64,000 nucleotides of DNA, taken from Arthrobotrys musiformis. Taxonomy: Eukaryota; Ascomycota; Orbiliomycetes; Orbiliales; Orbiliaceae. Each line of letters begins with the position of its first letter. Positions within the stretch are counted from its first letter, which is position 1. Where the stretch lies: positions 4,965,076 through 5,029,075 of the forward strand of contig JAVHJL010000002.1 in NCBI GenBank assembly GCA_036971715.1, read 5' to 3'. Made by a program: the position numbers and the translations under genes. Below the pieces are notes generated by a model. That model worked only from the letters and a program-made list of their open reading frames with translations, made no database searches and was not told the DNA's origin. Positions 44,110-55,421 of the stretch are shown in pieces.

Positions 44110-45645
44110 TTATTTTGACTCTATGGAAACGCCGTCTCTGCTTTTGGTGGATCTTGGGGGTGTATTCGAAAGGTGGTCAAGTGTACCTTGACCTTGGTTG
44201 ACGCTACCCCGGCGGAACCCCTTAGTCAAGAGGTCGCTGGTTCTGCGACCTAAGAGGTTGCGCATTGTTGGTCGACTCTTCAGGTGGCCGGGACCTATTC
44301 CTTGCTCCGCGTCGGCGGCTTCATCTACCGGGTCTAAGGGGTCTGATGGTCCGAATGACCTCAGATTCTCTTCATGGTTTTTTGTTTTCATTTCGAGGTC
44401 CCTCTCGGCTTCAGCGACGTGGTTGAGGCGCTCGTCGATTGTTTCTTGTAGGGATTCGAGAGCCTTGCTCTTTTCCTCCAACGATTTTTCTCGGTCTTGG
44501 AGGCCCTGCTCCCGATCGGCAAGCTCACATTGTTGTGCCTTGAGGGAGTCCTCAAGAGTTTCTAGGAATTTGGCGCGTGTCTGTAGGAGCTGCTCCCTTG
44601 CTGATACGTCTTGTTCGAGGCTCGATATACTTTCTTCTTTCGCCTGCAATTCTTCCTTGAGCTGCTGTTGGTCCTTGACGTAGCCGCAGCATCGCTCTTT
44701 GAGCTCAGATAGCGATTGAGAAAGCTCGCCGAATTCTCGATTGAAGGAGCCGCGTTCATTGCTTAGCTTTTGACGAAGCTGGCCTAGTTCGGTACCAAGG
44801 TTGAATTCTCGTTCGGTGCGGTCGGCTAACTCATTCGTTAGGAGCGAGAGTCTTTGTTCTAGCTCCGTTCGAACTTGTTCGGTTTTCTGGTGTTGTTCCT
44901 GGGACTCGGTCAGACGGGATTGGAGCGATTGAACGAGGGTAGCGTGTTCCGTTCGATGACGTTCCATTGTTTCGAGTTGTGTGTGAATAAAGCGGTCGTG
45001 TAGCTTGTCAATTTCAGCCTGGCGTTCATCGAGACGTTGTTGGCGGGCGGCAGCATCGGCTTGGATCTTTTCTTCTTCTTCCTGCAATCTTTGACGCGTC
45101 TGAGTGTTTTCCGACCGTTGTCTTTCGATGATGACACGTTCCCTTGCGACCATATCGCGAAGTCTGTGGACCTCATCTTGGTTATCCTGGAGTGTTGCTG
45201 TATCTCGGCTCAATTGTTCACGTTGGTATGCTAGCTGTGTGGATTGCTCCTGGGCTTTCCTTTCGAGGGAATATTTCTTGCTCGTAAGCTCTGCGGCACG
45301 AGTTTGGAGAGCATCTCGGTCGATTTCGACCTGTCGCTGCTGGGTCTCAACTGCTTGCGACTTGGAGGCGAGCTCCCGGTCTCGCTTCTGCAAAGCAGCT
45401 TCGAAGGCACGAAGACGAGCTGCGTTCTGGTCGATATTTGTAGCAGATTGATACGAAGGGGGTGGCGACTGAAGCAATATGTCGCGGATAAGCTGAGCTT
45501 TGAGGAGGATACGCGCAGCTGTCTTCGAGCGGCGGGTAAGAAGAGCTAGAATAGCATTGGCAATGCAAAAGAAGGGTGAAAGGAGGAAGCGTATAGCTGC
45601 CCGGATTGTGCACTCGATGCGATAGGCTAGAGAAGATGCCACCAT
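44110..45645 (-). CDS. long coiled-coil protein, function unknown
   Basis: 511 residues, single exon. The first ~45 residues are hydrophobic and basic (AAIRFLLSPFFCIANAILAL then LTRRSKTAARILL), looking like a membrane anchor or hairpin. A PPPSY short motif follows near residue 61. Residues about 75-430 are almost uninterrupted heptad-type sequence rich in Glu, Gln, Arg and Leu, predicted as a long coiled coil. The tail holds basic and Ser/Thr-rich segments (RPTMRNLLGRRTSDLL). No motor, GRIP or kinetochore signature is recognisable, so a tethering or scaffold role is only an inference. The frame is intact and the ATG at 45645 starts the hydrophobic segment. Confidence 0.75.
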   Translation of the reverse strand: MVASSLAYRIECTIRAAIRFLLSPFFCIANAILALLTRRSKTAARILLKAQLIRDILLQSPPPSYQSATNIDQNAARLRAFEAALQKRDRELASKSQAVETQQRQVEIDRDALQTRAAELTSKKYSLERKAQEQSTQLAYQREQLSRDTATLQDNQDEVHRLRDMVARERVIIERQRSENTQTRQRLQEEEEKIQADAAARQQRLDERQAEIDKLHDRFIHTQLETMERHRTEHATLVQSLQSRLTESQEQHQKTEQVRTELEQRLSLLTNELADRTEREFNLGTELGQLRQKLSNERGSFNREFGELSQSLSELKERCCGYVKDQQQLKEELQAKEESISSLEQDVSAREQLLQTRAKFLETLEDSLKAQQCELADREQGLQDREKSLEEKSKALESLQETIDERLNHVAEAERDLEMKTKNHEENLRSFGPSDPLDPVDEAADAEQGIGPGHLKSRPTMRNLLGRRTSDLLTKGFRRGSVNQGQGTLDHLSNTPPRSTKSRDGVSIESK

Positions 45646-46196
45646 GATGGAAACAAAAATTCGTTATTTATCTCATGCATATGTTCGAAGTAGAAACAAT
45701 ATAGAAGATATCCAATCGGCCTGAAGCAGATTGATTGCCTGAGGAAGGAACTTTGGGATCTTTGATCTTGGAGCTTTTTGTTTTCTGTGATTGAAATTGG
45801 GGAGGATGGAGAGGGAATTGGGAATTTACTGTAATTACACTTGGGAGGAAATGGCAGGAAGGAATGTTCGATATATACCTTTTCGAGTACTAGCTCAGGG
45901 ATATCTCACGACCGGCCTTGAGGTTTTTTTTCTTCACTTTTTTTTTTCGGTATCGTGTTCATGCAGTGTGACTTTGCTGGCAGGCGAGCCTGGTGACGCA
46001 GCAAGCACTAAGAATGCCATCTGTGCTGGCGCACGAGGAGCTGGCTGCTTCTAGACCAATGGACACCGTTGAGGTGACAAAGTGGGCATGGAGTTTTGGG
46101 ATAAGCGATCGAATCGGAGGCCGGGAAGCTGCCGGGGGGGTCCGTGGCCGTGGCATTTTTTTCCCTCCTCCTTCTGTTCTTTCCTCATTTCACATG
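45646..46196. other. intergenic
   Basis: Promoter region of the coiled-coil gene, with T-runs near 45926 and 45942. No gene supported. Confidence 0.5.
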
Positions 46197-46523
46197 TTAA
46201 TGAGATAGATTCCTTCCGAATGCCTCCTGAAGCTCCCCTGTCACGGCTTCCATCCCGCCCCTTGTTGCACCAGCTTGATGCTGTAGGTACTCCTGGCAGG
46301 CAGCGCATATTCCTGCGATTTTAGATGAAGTTCCACTCGGCATTGTGCTGTCTGGCCGACGATACATCCTTGCCGAACCGCCCTGTCGAAGAATTTGGGT
46401 TAGATCCGTTTCCTGCACCAGAGAGATGTAGCACTCGTTTTCGTTAGCACCGGTTGTCAGACAACCAATGTGATTGCAAGAGTAATAGAAGTAAAGAGAT
46501 TGTCGGGTGTTCATATTGCTCAT
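46197..46523 (-). CDS. small hypothetical protein
   Basis: 108-codon frame with ATG at 46523 and stop at 46197, without introns. It has no signal peptide or membrane helix. Cysteines are paired in places (CNHIGC, CAAC), the middle is polar, and there is a GGMEAVTGELQEAF segment near the C-terminus. No family recognised. It is called because it has an ATG and a compositionally normal protein on one strand of an otherwise empty spacer, but it could be a chance frame. Confidence 0.35.
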   Translation of the reverse strand: MSNMNTRQSLYFYYSCNHIGCLTTGANENECYISLVQETDLTQILRQGGSARMYRRPDSTMPSGTSSKIAGICAACQEYLQHQAGATRGGMEAVTGELQEAFGRNLSH

Positions 46524-46793
46524 GTCAACGGTTAGCCAGATCTTTGATGTATATGTATATGTATGTATGCTGTATGTATCTCGATATCATATGATTGGAT
46601 GCAGTGATGGTGGAGAGACAAGCCCCCCTAAAAATTTGCAAAACAGAGGCCAATGACTTTTTATACTCGCAGACGCCAACTCATCGATGCCCCACTGAAA
46701 CAACATTAACCACATACCCCTTCCCCCCCGCCTTGACTTGGGACTGGCTAGTCACGAGACTAGCACACCGTTACCTCGGTCATGTCATACATT

Positions 46794-48854
46794 CTAAAAC
46801 ATCCTTTCTTTGGAGCTCTTCTCGATGCTCAGTCCAACTGGGTCATCGCTGTTGAAGACTTCTTCCAATTCCTCTAATGTGCGACCTTTCGTTTCGACAA
46901 AGTATGCATTGATGATCGCCTAATTGGATCGATTCGTTTAGAGTTTATGCAACTTGAGGAGAGGAGCGCACATCGGTGCTATGGAACAACTTACCGCTTC
47001 TACGAAATCCCATACACAAAATAGAAAGAAAAACATCGGCCCGAGCCTCGCCATAGCCGCGGGAGCAAGCAACGTGTTCAACTAGTTGCAGCATTAGTAA
47101 AACCATGAGGTATCAGACGGGCCTAGTAGACTTACACATCCCGCTGACCCACCACACATTGTTGCGACCGCCATTCCCCGGGCTCGCATGTCGTTGGTCA
47201 TCACTTCTGCGGGGTAAACTGGCTATTTTGGATCAGATTTACGTCTTCTCGGTCCCAGAACATAAATTATTATTTCTTACTTGCATGCTAGTGTACCCGG
47301 TAGCGAAGATGACTCCAAAAGTATAAATCGTTAGAAGTGAAAAGGTTGAATATAGAAATTCCCCAGTCCGATAGTACATGCCCATAGACAGAGCGAGAAG
47401 GCCCATGCAAGTGGCAAGACCTGATGTGCAGTTATAAAGCCTAGATTTTGTTAGGTGCCGTGCTGTCTTTCGGGGGTCTTTCAAACAAATAACACACATT
47501 TTTCGCCTGCCATAATAATCGTGCAACCTTGCACCCACTGCGGCAGCTGTCCACCCAATAATTGCGTAGAGGCCATTCAAGTAAAGCTTTGTGCTCATTT
47601 CCTTGATGCCGACATCATGGAGCATAGTTGGCAAGTAGTATGATATTATCTAGTTATGTTGATGTTAGCACGTTGTCTTAGCTTAGACTAACAAGCGGGG
47701 GAAACCTTACATTGTTGCCAGACATTTGGCCAAATAGGCTCATACACAAAAGGATAAAAAGCCGCCGTTTCCTCGACTTCGTGGAGTACAGCACGCTCCA
47801 ACCGGTGGGCATGCCATCTCTTTGTCGAACATCGGCCTCCATCTGAGCGAATTCTTCCGAGACTTTGTGTGTCAGCACGCCGTTCGAGTGGAGGCTTGCC
47901 ATTACATCACGTGCTTCTGAGGGTCGGGAGTTCGCGACAAGCCTGAACAACGAATCTTTAGCCAACCAGTACGATATGCAATAAAGGACGGCCAGCGTAC
48001 CATCTTGGCGATTCCGGAATATAGCGGACGCCTGACGCAACAATGGCGGGGAAGACGCACTGAAGCGCGACTGGGACCCTCCATGCCGTATGGCCATGAT
48101 ATAGAGCTTGGGAAACGAGCACGGCCAAGGTAGCGAGGATAGATCCGAGGAAGAATAAAGTATCTATTGCTGATTAGTTGGTTCTTTGTTTCGGCCGGTT
48201 CGAGCGCTCTTACTATAGAGTCCGGCAATAGTTCCACGACGCTCAGCTGGCGATATCTCAATAAGGTAGATTGACGAAGAGCGACAAGCCAAGGTTGAGA
48301 AGAATCCCAATGTAAACCTTCCAACCATGAACATCCACACTCCAGAGATAATCAGTACATCAGTTCTAGAGGCACCATATTTATAGAGGGAACACACTAG
48401 ACCGTGAGAAGGCTTGGATAAGAGCGCCACAGATAACTCCAATCGAACCAAGTTGAATGCAGAAAAGCCGGCCTCTGCTATCCGCAAGTCTGAGTGTGAA
48501 GGCTCCTAGGATACCACCAACCTACTAGCTGGAAATCGTCAGCTTGGTTTCCAGTTATTTTCCAACGAATTCCCAATATATATGACCTGCATTGATGCGA
48601 ATATAATCCCCGTGGTGGCCTTCGACGCACCAGTACCGAAGAACGACTGGAAGGAGGGGAGTGTGTTGAGGTTCCCGATGAGCGAGGCATCAAGACCCGC
48701 CATGGTCGAGTCTACCCGTGCGAAATGTCAGCAATTGGGTCGCCTCGACGTCAGGAGCGAAGGGAAACATACTGAGGTATATCAAGCCGCATATTGAATA
48801 CAGCTTGCTGTAGCTGACGCCGTAGCGCGTTTGGCGGGAGAGAAACGATGGCAT
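46794..48854 (-). CDS. MFS sugar transporter
   Basis: Hexose/disaccharide permease of the MFS sugar-porter family, 494 residues in eleven exons: 48773-48854, 48587-48711, 48403-48521, 48214-48365, 48001-48163, 47711-47942, 47498-47649, 47281-47440, 47136-47222, 46995-47081 and 46794-46919. All introns are GT-AG; one (48366-48402) is only 37 bp and is the least certain. The total is divisible by three. Markers: LNSTMAGLDASLIGNLNTLP in helix 1, GRFTLGF, the PAERRGT loop, PESPRW (rebuilt across the 58 bp intron 47943-48000 as ESPRWLVANSR), the LHDYYGRRKM repeat motif, PAEVMTNDMRARG and the sugar-porter end motif FVETKGRTLEELEEVF. A skipped intron at 47943-48000 would mimic a frameshift, so the gene should not be read as broken. 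Sugar specificity cannot be told. Confidence 0.87.
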
Positions 48855-49409
48855 TCGATTCGGGGACGAGGAACCGAATTCGCTCGAGCACGAAGCAGTG
48901 GTTTTGGTCTCGGTTTCGGTTTGGTGTTTGTGACACGAGACACAAGGACACTTGACGACGACAACGCAACATATCAAAACAACACATTACAACAACACAT
49001 TATAACAACACATTCCAAAGGCTCATATATATAGACGCTAGACGGAGCAAGCGCTGCACTGGCACAACAGCGGTTTCGATCATCGACCGAGACAACGGAC
49101 CGAGCAAAGAGAAGATTGAATACATCGCTACTACTGGCAGCTATTCATTCCCAAGCGAAAGGAGATTAGGAGTCATACGCATGCGCCAGCTAAAGCTAAA
49201 TGTTGCTCCTCTGACCTGTTCGTCAGCGGCAACGCGCAAAATCCAACGAAGTTACTAATTCAAATTCGTGACGGCGGCTTGTAAGTGGTAAATCTGATAT
49301 TAAGGATACGCAAGCGAGGAATACAAGCAAAAGGGGAGAATGAGAGTGGGGTGGGGGTGAATAAGACTATGGCATTGGGATCGGGGTCCCGAACAGTATT
49401 GCCAGCCAC
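48855..49409. other. intergenic with a short tandem repeat
   Basis: Promoter and leader of the sugar transporter. At about 48976-49016 an ACAACACATTA-type unit of about 14 bp repeats three times. The rest holds the 3' flank of the next gene. No gene seen. Confidence 0.55.
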
Positions 49410-50224
49410 CTAAGCTCTGAAATTTCTCTTCCGTCCCAAGTTGCCTCCAACAGTGCCGATGATGTTGACACCCTCTACCAGGCCCGGAACCTTCGAACCA
49501 ATTGCAAAGTTTGCAGCTTCGCGGTGCCCCTCGATAACAAGGTCAATGATACCACCACTTATTTTATTGAGGGTGGTTTGACTAAAACTGGGTGTCATTC
49601 CTATCTTCATCTTTTGATCGATGACGAAGTCGAATTGAAGATCCTGGGTGTCTCTAAGCGTAGGCACTGAGATCAATGTGCTCTTCGGAGCTTCCCCGAC
49701 GAACCCATATGCGACTTGAACGCTATCGGGGCGCTCAACGCGGCCCCAGTCGGTTGGTGTGATTGTAATAAACCCTCGGTACCCACAAGGCTGAGGTTTA
49801 TCACCTTTCTTCAAGGCCACGGCTCCCACGATCTGAAAACCAATTTCAATTCTTCCAGGTGCGACATTCTGTCCGGGGCTAAACTCTCTGGAGAACTTGA
49901 TGCTGCCGATGTTAACTGGAGCAGTTGGGTTGCGCGCTATTTTTGGGACCTCTAGGGGCAGCCTAAGGGTACCGCCAGTCAAGTTCCGGCCGTCCTGTCA
50001 TCCGTATCTTTCGTTAGAAATGGCCCAAAGCGACTGTTATATTGGATTGGATGCGATACGAATAAGCATACCTTCTGGTTTTTAAACCTTTTTCCTTTGA
50101 CGCCCCATCCGGAGAATTCTCCGAAGAACGGCCCAGGATTAAGGATAACTTCGGCGCTCGTGACGGAAAACTTGAGTCCCTGAGCTAAAGTTCCGAGGTA
50201 AATCTTGGTGTTAAGGTCCGCCAT
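49410..50224 (-). CDS. hypothetical protein, all-beta appearance
   Basis: 245 residues in two exons (50072-50224 and 49410-49994). The 77 bp intron 49995-50071 (GTATGC donor, GACAG acceptor) joins in phase 0 to give FKNQKDGRNLTGGTL. No signal peptide or membrane helix. The sequence alternates short hydrophobic strands with Gly/Pro turns (IYLGTLAQGLKFSV, IEIGFQIVGAVAL, GYRGFITITPTDWG), suggesting a beta-sandwich. The C-terminus is Gly-rich and basic (VGGNLGRKRNF). I do not recognise the family. The ATG at 50224 (MADLNTKI) is preferred to an upstream in-frame ATG because it starts the compact domain. Confidence 0.65.
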
Positions 50225-52672
50225 TGGTAGTTGAGTTATAGATATCGGATGCGATCTCAAAATATATTATCGCGCTTAGGAGATTGAATAACTGGTGGGT
50301 TCTGTTGGGCTGTAATAGGAGAATAAGGCTAGTATAGCTATGTGGTAGAGGATATAGTAGATCTAACGACGAACGGATGGATGTGGAACTCTCGTAATAG
50401 ACCAGCTATTCGATTGTTATACCGTATTAATGTATTACTAAAACTGTAGAGCTGTGAGGGATAAAGCGATATTCAGAATGTATGATTGCGAGATATAATT
50501 CGGAATACTAGTTCGATTGAAGGGGTTTATATAAACATACATTGTATTAGTAAATTTCGAACCCGCCAATCGCATCTTCGAAGTCGCCGCAAAGTCGACT
50601 CTTACAACTGATAAATCTGTGTCCGTTAATTGTAATTTGGAGGGTCACCCCCATATTCAAGATCGCACCCCGCTTCGGACCAGGTTCCAGTGTATGACAG
50701 AACTCCTGCAATTTCCCGTTAGAATTTGCTTCCAGAGAGCGCCTGAACTTGCCCAATTATTTTGACATCTAGTTTAATTCGCTAATGACTAATCTTTAAA
50801 AAGTAGGTGCCACATATCCCCAAGGCTCGCTAAGATGTCTTTTGTGACCCTGCGGGGTTCGGAGAATTATGCAAAGTGGCGTAGCTGCAGGCAGATGGCC
50901 TGGTTCGAAACCATGGCACCACGAGGGTCATTATTATAGATTACGAGTTTGTATTATAGTGGAAACACTTGCGATAGCCGTCTAACCGCAAGGTTCCACT
51001 TTTGATGCTCTCGTGAATACCCTTTGCTCTGTCTCATCCACGGCGTCATGGCCACCTCGACGTACGTCCGGAAAGCATTGTCGGCGTTGTTGACGCATGT
51101 TATGCACTACGAAATTAGGTTCAACCACTCTCGTGCTAAACATCGCCTGCGGTGGACCTATTCGAGGCTGTGTGTCCTCTTCACGCTTGTCGACGTTTCT
51201 TCCAAGAAAAATAGGTGTAGAACAAGATTAGCTGGAGCTGGTATCGAAGAGCTCGGCGTTTACCAATACTGGTACCTATATTTACTATCGGGACTCGAGC
51301 TCCGTAATAGTTATAATTAGCCTCGATCCTGGGCGCCCTGTAGGAGCATTGCTGAGCTTTCAGAGTTTTGCAGCTTTAAACTTCGAGGAGTTGACAACTA
51401 AGGGCGCACGTACAGTCTACCAACCTAAGCATTTGTATACTTACCAATATCTGTCCACGAAAAAACCTCCAGGGTATCCACACTTGGGTCGCTTTTGAAT
51501 TTGAACGTTTGTGTTTACTCAGCCATCGCATGCACCAACGTTTTTATGTGAGCTAGACCGCTACAGCTTAGGATTCGAGACTAACTGTATATTAATTTCG
51601 AGTGTTTGTATTTCAGCGTTTTGCGGAGCTCTGGCCGCTCGAGTTTACATATCTACAATGCAGCCAGATCGTTAACCACCGATAAACCAAGTCAGAGATC
51701 GTCGGAGTATAACTTTGTCTATGGTGGGATCGGTTCGTCGGTTCAATTAATGTATTCGCGAATCGATGCGACACACGTGCACACCCGGGCTGAGGTGGGC
51801 TGTGTTGCGGTCAACATGAGCCTGGGTTGACATCTACACCTCGAGAGCCAGGCCCCTAGCTCCTGAGTGGCTCATGAAGATTGATTCGATTTGGAGGGGG
51901 GAACTCGCGTTATGGACACAAAATCTCACAAAAATTTTGGAGAACAGCGACTCCCCGGGGCTTCGATAGCGCGGCTCGCGCTCGAGTTTATTTTAGATCA
52001 TCATTTCTCGCAATCGATCTAATCTTGGCTCTTATACCAGTATAACCATTTCCCCATTGGTTGAAGATTGAGGATAAGTGATAAGAACTTATGCATATAT
52101 GCTAGGACAATTCGAAGGCGCTTCAGTGGCCTTGGCGGTATCGCATAGCTTAGATGGTACATGTGCATACATATTCACCAGGCCTGGCGATGTGTAGTTA
52201 TTCGCTTCCTAGCGTTGATTTCGCCGGCAAGGATCTATGTTTTATGCTCTCCACCTGATGGTGTTTACTATCCCTGCATCAGTCCGCAAGGTGAACAGGT
52301 TTGGTTTCAGATGAGCCCACAATGAGATTCCGGCGCTCGAATGAGCCAATCGCTTTTCACCATCAGCCACCAATTCGAGCCGTCTTTGGGCACAGCGTCA
52401 CGCCAGAGCGTAAATTAACATTGAAATTCAACTTTTCTCTACTTTATCCGTGATATACTATAGAGGCAGGACGGAAGTTCAGGCAACTTTTGCAGCCTTG
52501 TGGATTCGTTCGGCCTATATAACAAACACCCATAAGTACTTAACGTTTTTCGGGTCGTAAGCAAGTACTCGAGACCGCCTCAGATAGGAAATACTACTAG
52601 TACTTTGAATTGCAACTTTTTTATTTTTGAATATACGAATATCGGGAGCTTACCGACTGACCGACTGGCCAG
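50225..52672. other. 2.4 kb intergenic region
   Basis: Promoter of the preceding minus-strand gene at the left. A 69-codon minus frame (50547-50756) with beta-like sequence (MGVTLQITINGHRF) lacks an ATG and might be a remnant exon. Elsewhere only short frames. The right end is the promoter of the plus-strand orphan. Confidence 0.5.
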
Positions 52673-54220
52673 ATGTCTGGTTTACTAGAATCGAAACCGC
52701 TGGCTGATCCGCCGTCCCAAGTGACCAGCCAGGCGCTGCCGCCCTCGGTATTCGAGTACAAAAGTCCTAGAAATTATCCCAGGCCTAATTTCAAAGGATC
52801 TCGACCAATAGTTAAACTACCTTCAAGGCCGTCCCCAGTAGTCGATGCAAACCCCTCTGCTACAGACTCTGGTACGCATATCCCAATTGCAAAGCCCATT
52901 CCAACCCCATCTGGCGACAAGCTCCCACCTGCAACAACTCTTCCACCATGGAAATCTATCAACAACGGCAGCCGTACCACGCCGGCGCCATTAGAATTTC
53001 ACGACCGGCCGGACCTTTTGAGTGCAAACCTTCAATATCTTCGTAAAACATACGACATTTGCGAGTCGGCCTGTAATTGGATAGTCGCCCACCGATGCCT
53101 TCTCAAGATGGTGCAGATCTTGAAAAGAGGTCGAGATTCTCTGACTGTAGCCTCTCTCGACAGGGCTATACGCGCTTTAGATAACAAGAGCGGTGTAGCT
53201 GACACGCTAGAGTTACTTCAGCTAAAGCTCTTCGCATCGTACGTACGACTTGAAGAGTACGAAGAAGCGTGGGAAATGCTACCTAATTTAGCGTTCTATC
53301 ACCAAAGCCATCCCGCTCTGTGGAAAACAACCTATGGGGAGCTTTTGACGGCTGCAGGATACCTCAATGGCGCCCTTAAAAATTCTAGCGAAATGTCTAA
53401 GATTTTAGACGAAGAACGGGAGTCTAGGCAGAACCTCCTATATGAGGCTGAAGCTAGCTGTCGGAAAGCTATCGACGCTGCCATCGATGGCGGGGTCGAA
53501 ATATATGGCCGTCAAGCGAAATACCAGCTCTATGCTATGATGGCAGTCATAAAATTTGAACACATGGACACGGACCAAGCAGTGTTTTGGAAGACACTAC
53601 TAGTGGCTGACGGAGTGGATATTGAAAAGGAATTGTCTACTTTCCCATTATTGACGAGGTGGGTCGAGAAGTATAACCAGATCCAGGACGTTTCTTTCCA
53701 GGCAACTATAGTGAGCCAAGCCAAAGAAACGGAACAGGATCCCAGCCCCGGAATAAAGGAGGGGACCGAGGACAGCAGCGGGGCTTTCGGTCAGAGACCT
53801 GAGATATTAGGCGCTATACTCGAGCTGAAACAGTTGGTCACCCGAGGACTCGATGAAATTACCACGACTCTAAATCAAGGCCTCAAGGATATAAAATGTG
53901 AGCGCGAAGAGCTCAGAGAGCTTAAAGAGGAGTTAATGGAACTACAATCGGATTGTCAATTTGAAATCGATATATTCCGGGATGAAATTGAAGAATTCCG
54001 GGAAGAGTTTGGAGACAAGTTGCTGGAAGAACTACAAGATGGACTGGATTCTAGTTTACCTGCTGATTTGAGAATAGAATCAGTGCGGATAGCGAATGGG
54101 CGGATTGCAGATATGAACAGAGAGGTGAAAGAAAAGTTGGATGCACTTGAAGCGGAATTGAAAGGCGAAAAGCAGGTGCGAGAGACTGCGTCATTGATAG
54201 AACAACTGGGGCTGGACTAA
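52673..54220 (+). CDS. orphan protein with helical repeat middle and coiled-coil tail
   Basis: 515 residues, single exon. The first ~115 residues are proline-rich and disordered. Residues about 120-340 are helical with TPR-like spacing (LLQLKLFASYVRLEEYEEAW, LYEAEASCRKAIDAAIDGG, YQLYAMMAVIKFEHMD). After a polar linker, residues about 375-515 form a Glu/Leu-rich coiled coil (EREELRELKEELMELQSDCQ). No known domain recognised. The protein is cytosolic or nuclear by composition, with no signal peptide or membrane helix. The intact long frame with normal codon use supports a real gene; function unknown. Confidence 0.7.
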   Translation: MSGLLESKPLADPPSQVTSQALPPSVFEYKSPRNYPRPNFKGSRPIVKLPSRPSPVVDANPSATDSGTHIPIAKPIPTPSGDKLPPATTLPPWKSINNGSRTTPAPLEFHDRPDLLSANLQYLRKTYDICESACNWIVAHRCLLKMVQILKRGRDSLTVASLDRAIRALDNKSGVADTLELLQLKLFASYVRLEEYEEAWEMLPNLAFYHQSHPALWKTTYGELLTAAGYLNGALKNSSEMSKILDEERESRQNLLYEAEASCRKAIDAAIDGGVEIYGRQAKYQLYAMMAVIKFEHMDTDQAVFWKTLLVADGVDIEKELSTFPLLTRWVEKYNQIQDVSFQATIVSQAKETEQDPSPGIKEGTEDSSGAFGQRPEILGAILELKQLVTRGLDEITTTLNQGLKDIKCEREELRELKEELMELQSDCQFEIDIFRDEIEEFREEFGDKLLEELQDGLDSSLPADLRIESVRIANGRIADMNREVKEKLDALEAELKGEKQVRETASLIEQLGLD

Positions 54221-55421
54221 GCTGATGGCAAGTCAGAACCGCCAGATACTGAAACTAAAGCAGTTCCAGCAGCTACGGCTCTTTTTTGGCAACCGAGATA
54301 GTCTGTGGCAAATTACATCTATCATTAGTTAGTCAGCCATAACAGTGTAGGTTTTGTTCAGTCCCATTGAATAGGAGTCATAGATGGTTAGGAATTTTGG
54401 TTTCCTAGTTATGAAATTTAGGGGCGTACGGTACGTCTACTTACATGCACTCGAATAGCCTCTCCACATTCTGCGCGTTGGTATTATGCAAATGCTACAG
54501 GCATGCGTTTGGTTTTTTGCAGATGGTGTCAGAACCGTCAGACAACACTCAACAATGTATTCTATCTTCGACTTAGTACCGGGTTACCTCCCGAATATCC
54601 AGAAGGTTGTTAATTTTGTGTGACATTAGTATATACAAACGTTGATTCGCAATTTATACCCCTACACCAATTCAAGGGGTTTCGGTTCCGTGGAACGAGC
54701 CATCGATTTACAGGGAGCTGTCTCATTTATAAATTTTCGGACCCATGCGCCCGCGGTTTCGGTCGCTAGATTCTATAGTCATCCGTCTTGGCTAGCTAGG
54801 CTTATGGGCGAATTTAAAACCTATTTCTTAGAACGTTACGTATTACCCTGGCGAATATGACTCGCGTTAGCGAACCAAACTATTCTGTACGGAACGTCAA
54901 CGATAATTTCAAACCTGGTAGAAAAGATGCAAGGCTCTATCATTCTGATGCAACCCGGGTCGACGAGTAAAGATCCCGGTTCCTTTCGAGGAGCGGGAGC
55001 GAGAAGAAGCATCATTGTAGCTATCAAATTACAAACATTTTGTACTTACGTATGTTTGTATTGTAATCGTCATAGCTAGACTTTGCGAGGTCGCTGCTTC
55101 CCTCGATATGACCCCTGGGAATGATCTTATGTGAAAACCGCTTTTGAACCGACCCCGCTTTCGCGATATTCGTCGTCCCGACGGGGTTTCGGGTTCTACT
55201 TGCGACCCGGTGACGATTTCAGGGTAATGCGCCGTGAACATTTCCAAAAAAAAAAAGAACTTTTCATCGATGGGTGCATAGATGCATTCAATATTTGTGT
55301 GTGTTGTCGAAAGCCTGCCTCGAAAGGTATATAAAGCAGGCGAAAATGCGACGATTTTCGAGAGGATAGAAAACTACAAGAACAATTCACCTCATTTCCA
55401 TCACGCATTTATCTTTCAAAA
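54221..55421. other. intergenic, AA9 promoter
   Basis: 3' flank of the orphan gene and the promoter and 5' leader of the AA9 gene, with an A-run at 55244-55255. No other gene seen. Confidence 0.5.

Noticed and set aside
47943..48000. Apparent frameshift in the sugar transporter after PESPRW
   Set aside because: A 58 bp GT-AG intron (GTACGC donor, GTTCAG acceptor) restores ESPRWLVANSR and makes the gene exactly 495 codons including the stop, so the gene is intact.
50880..50945. tRNA-like segment with GGTTCGAAACC
   Set aside because: The B-box-like match has one base too many, and no acceptor or anticodon stem could be paired around it.
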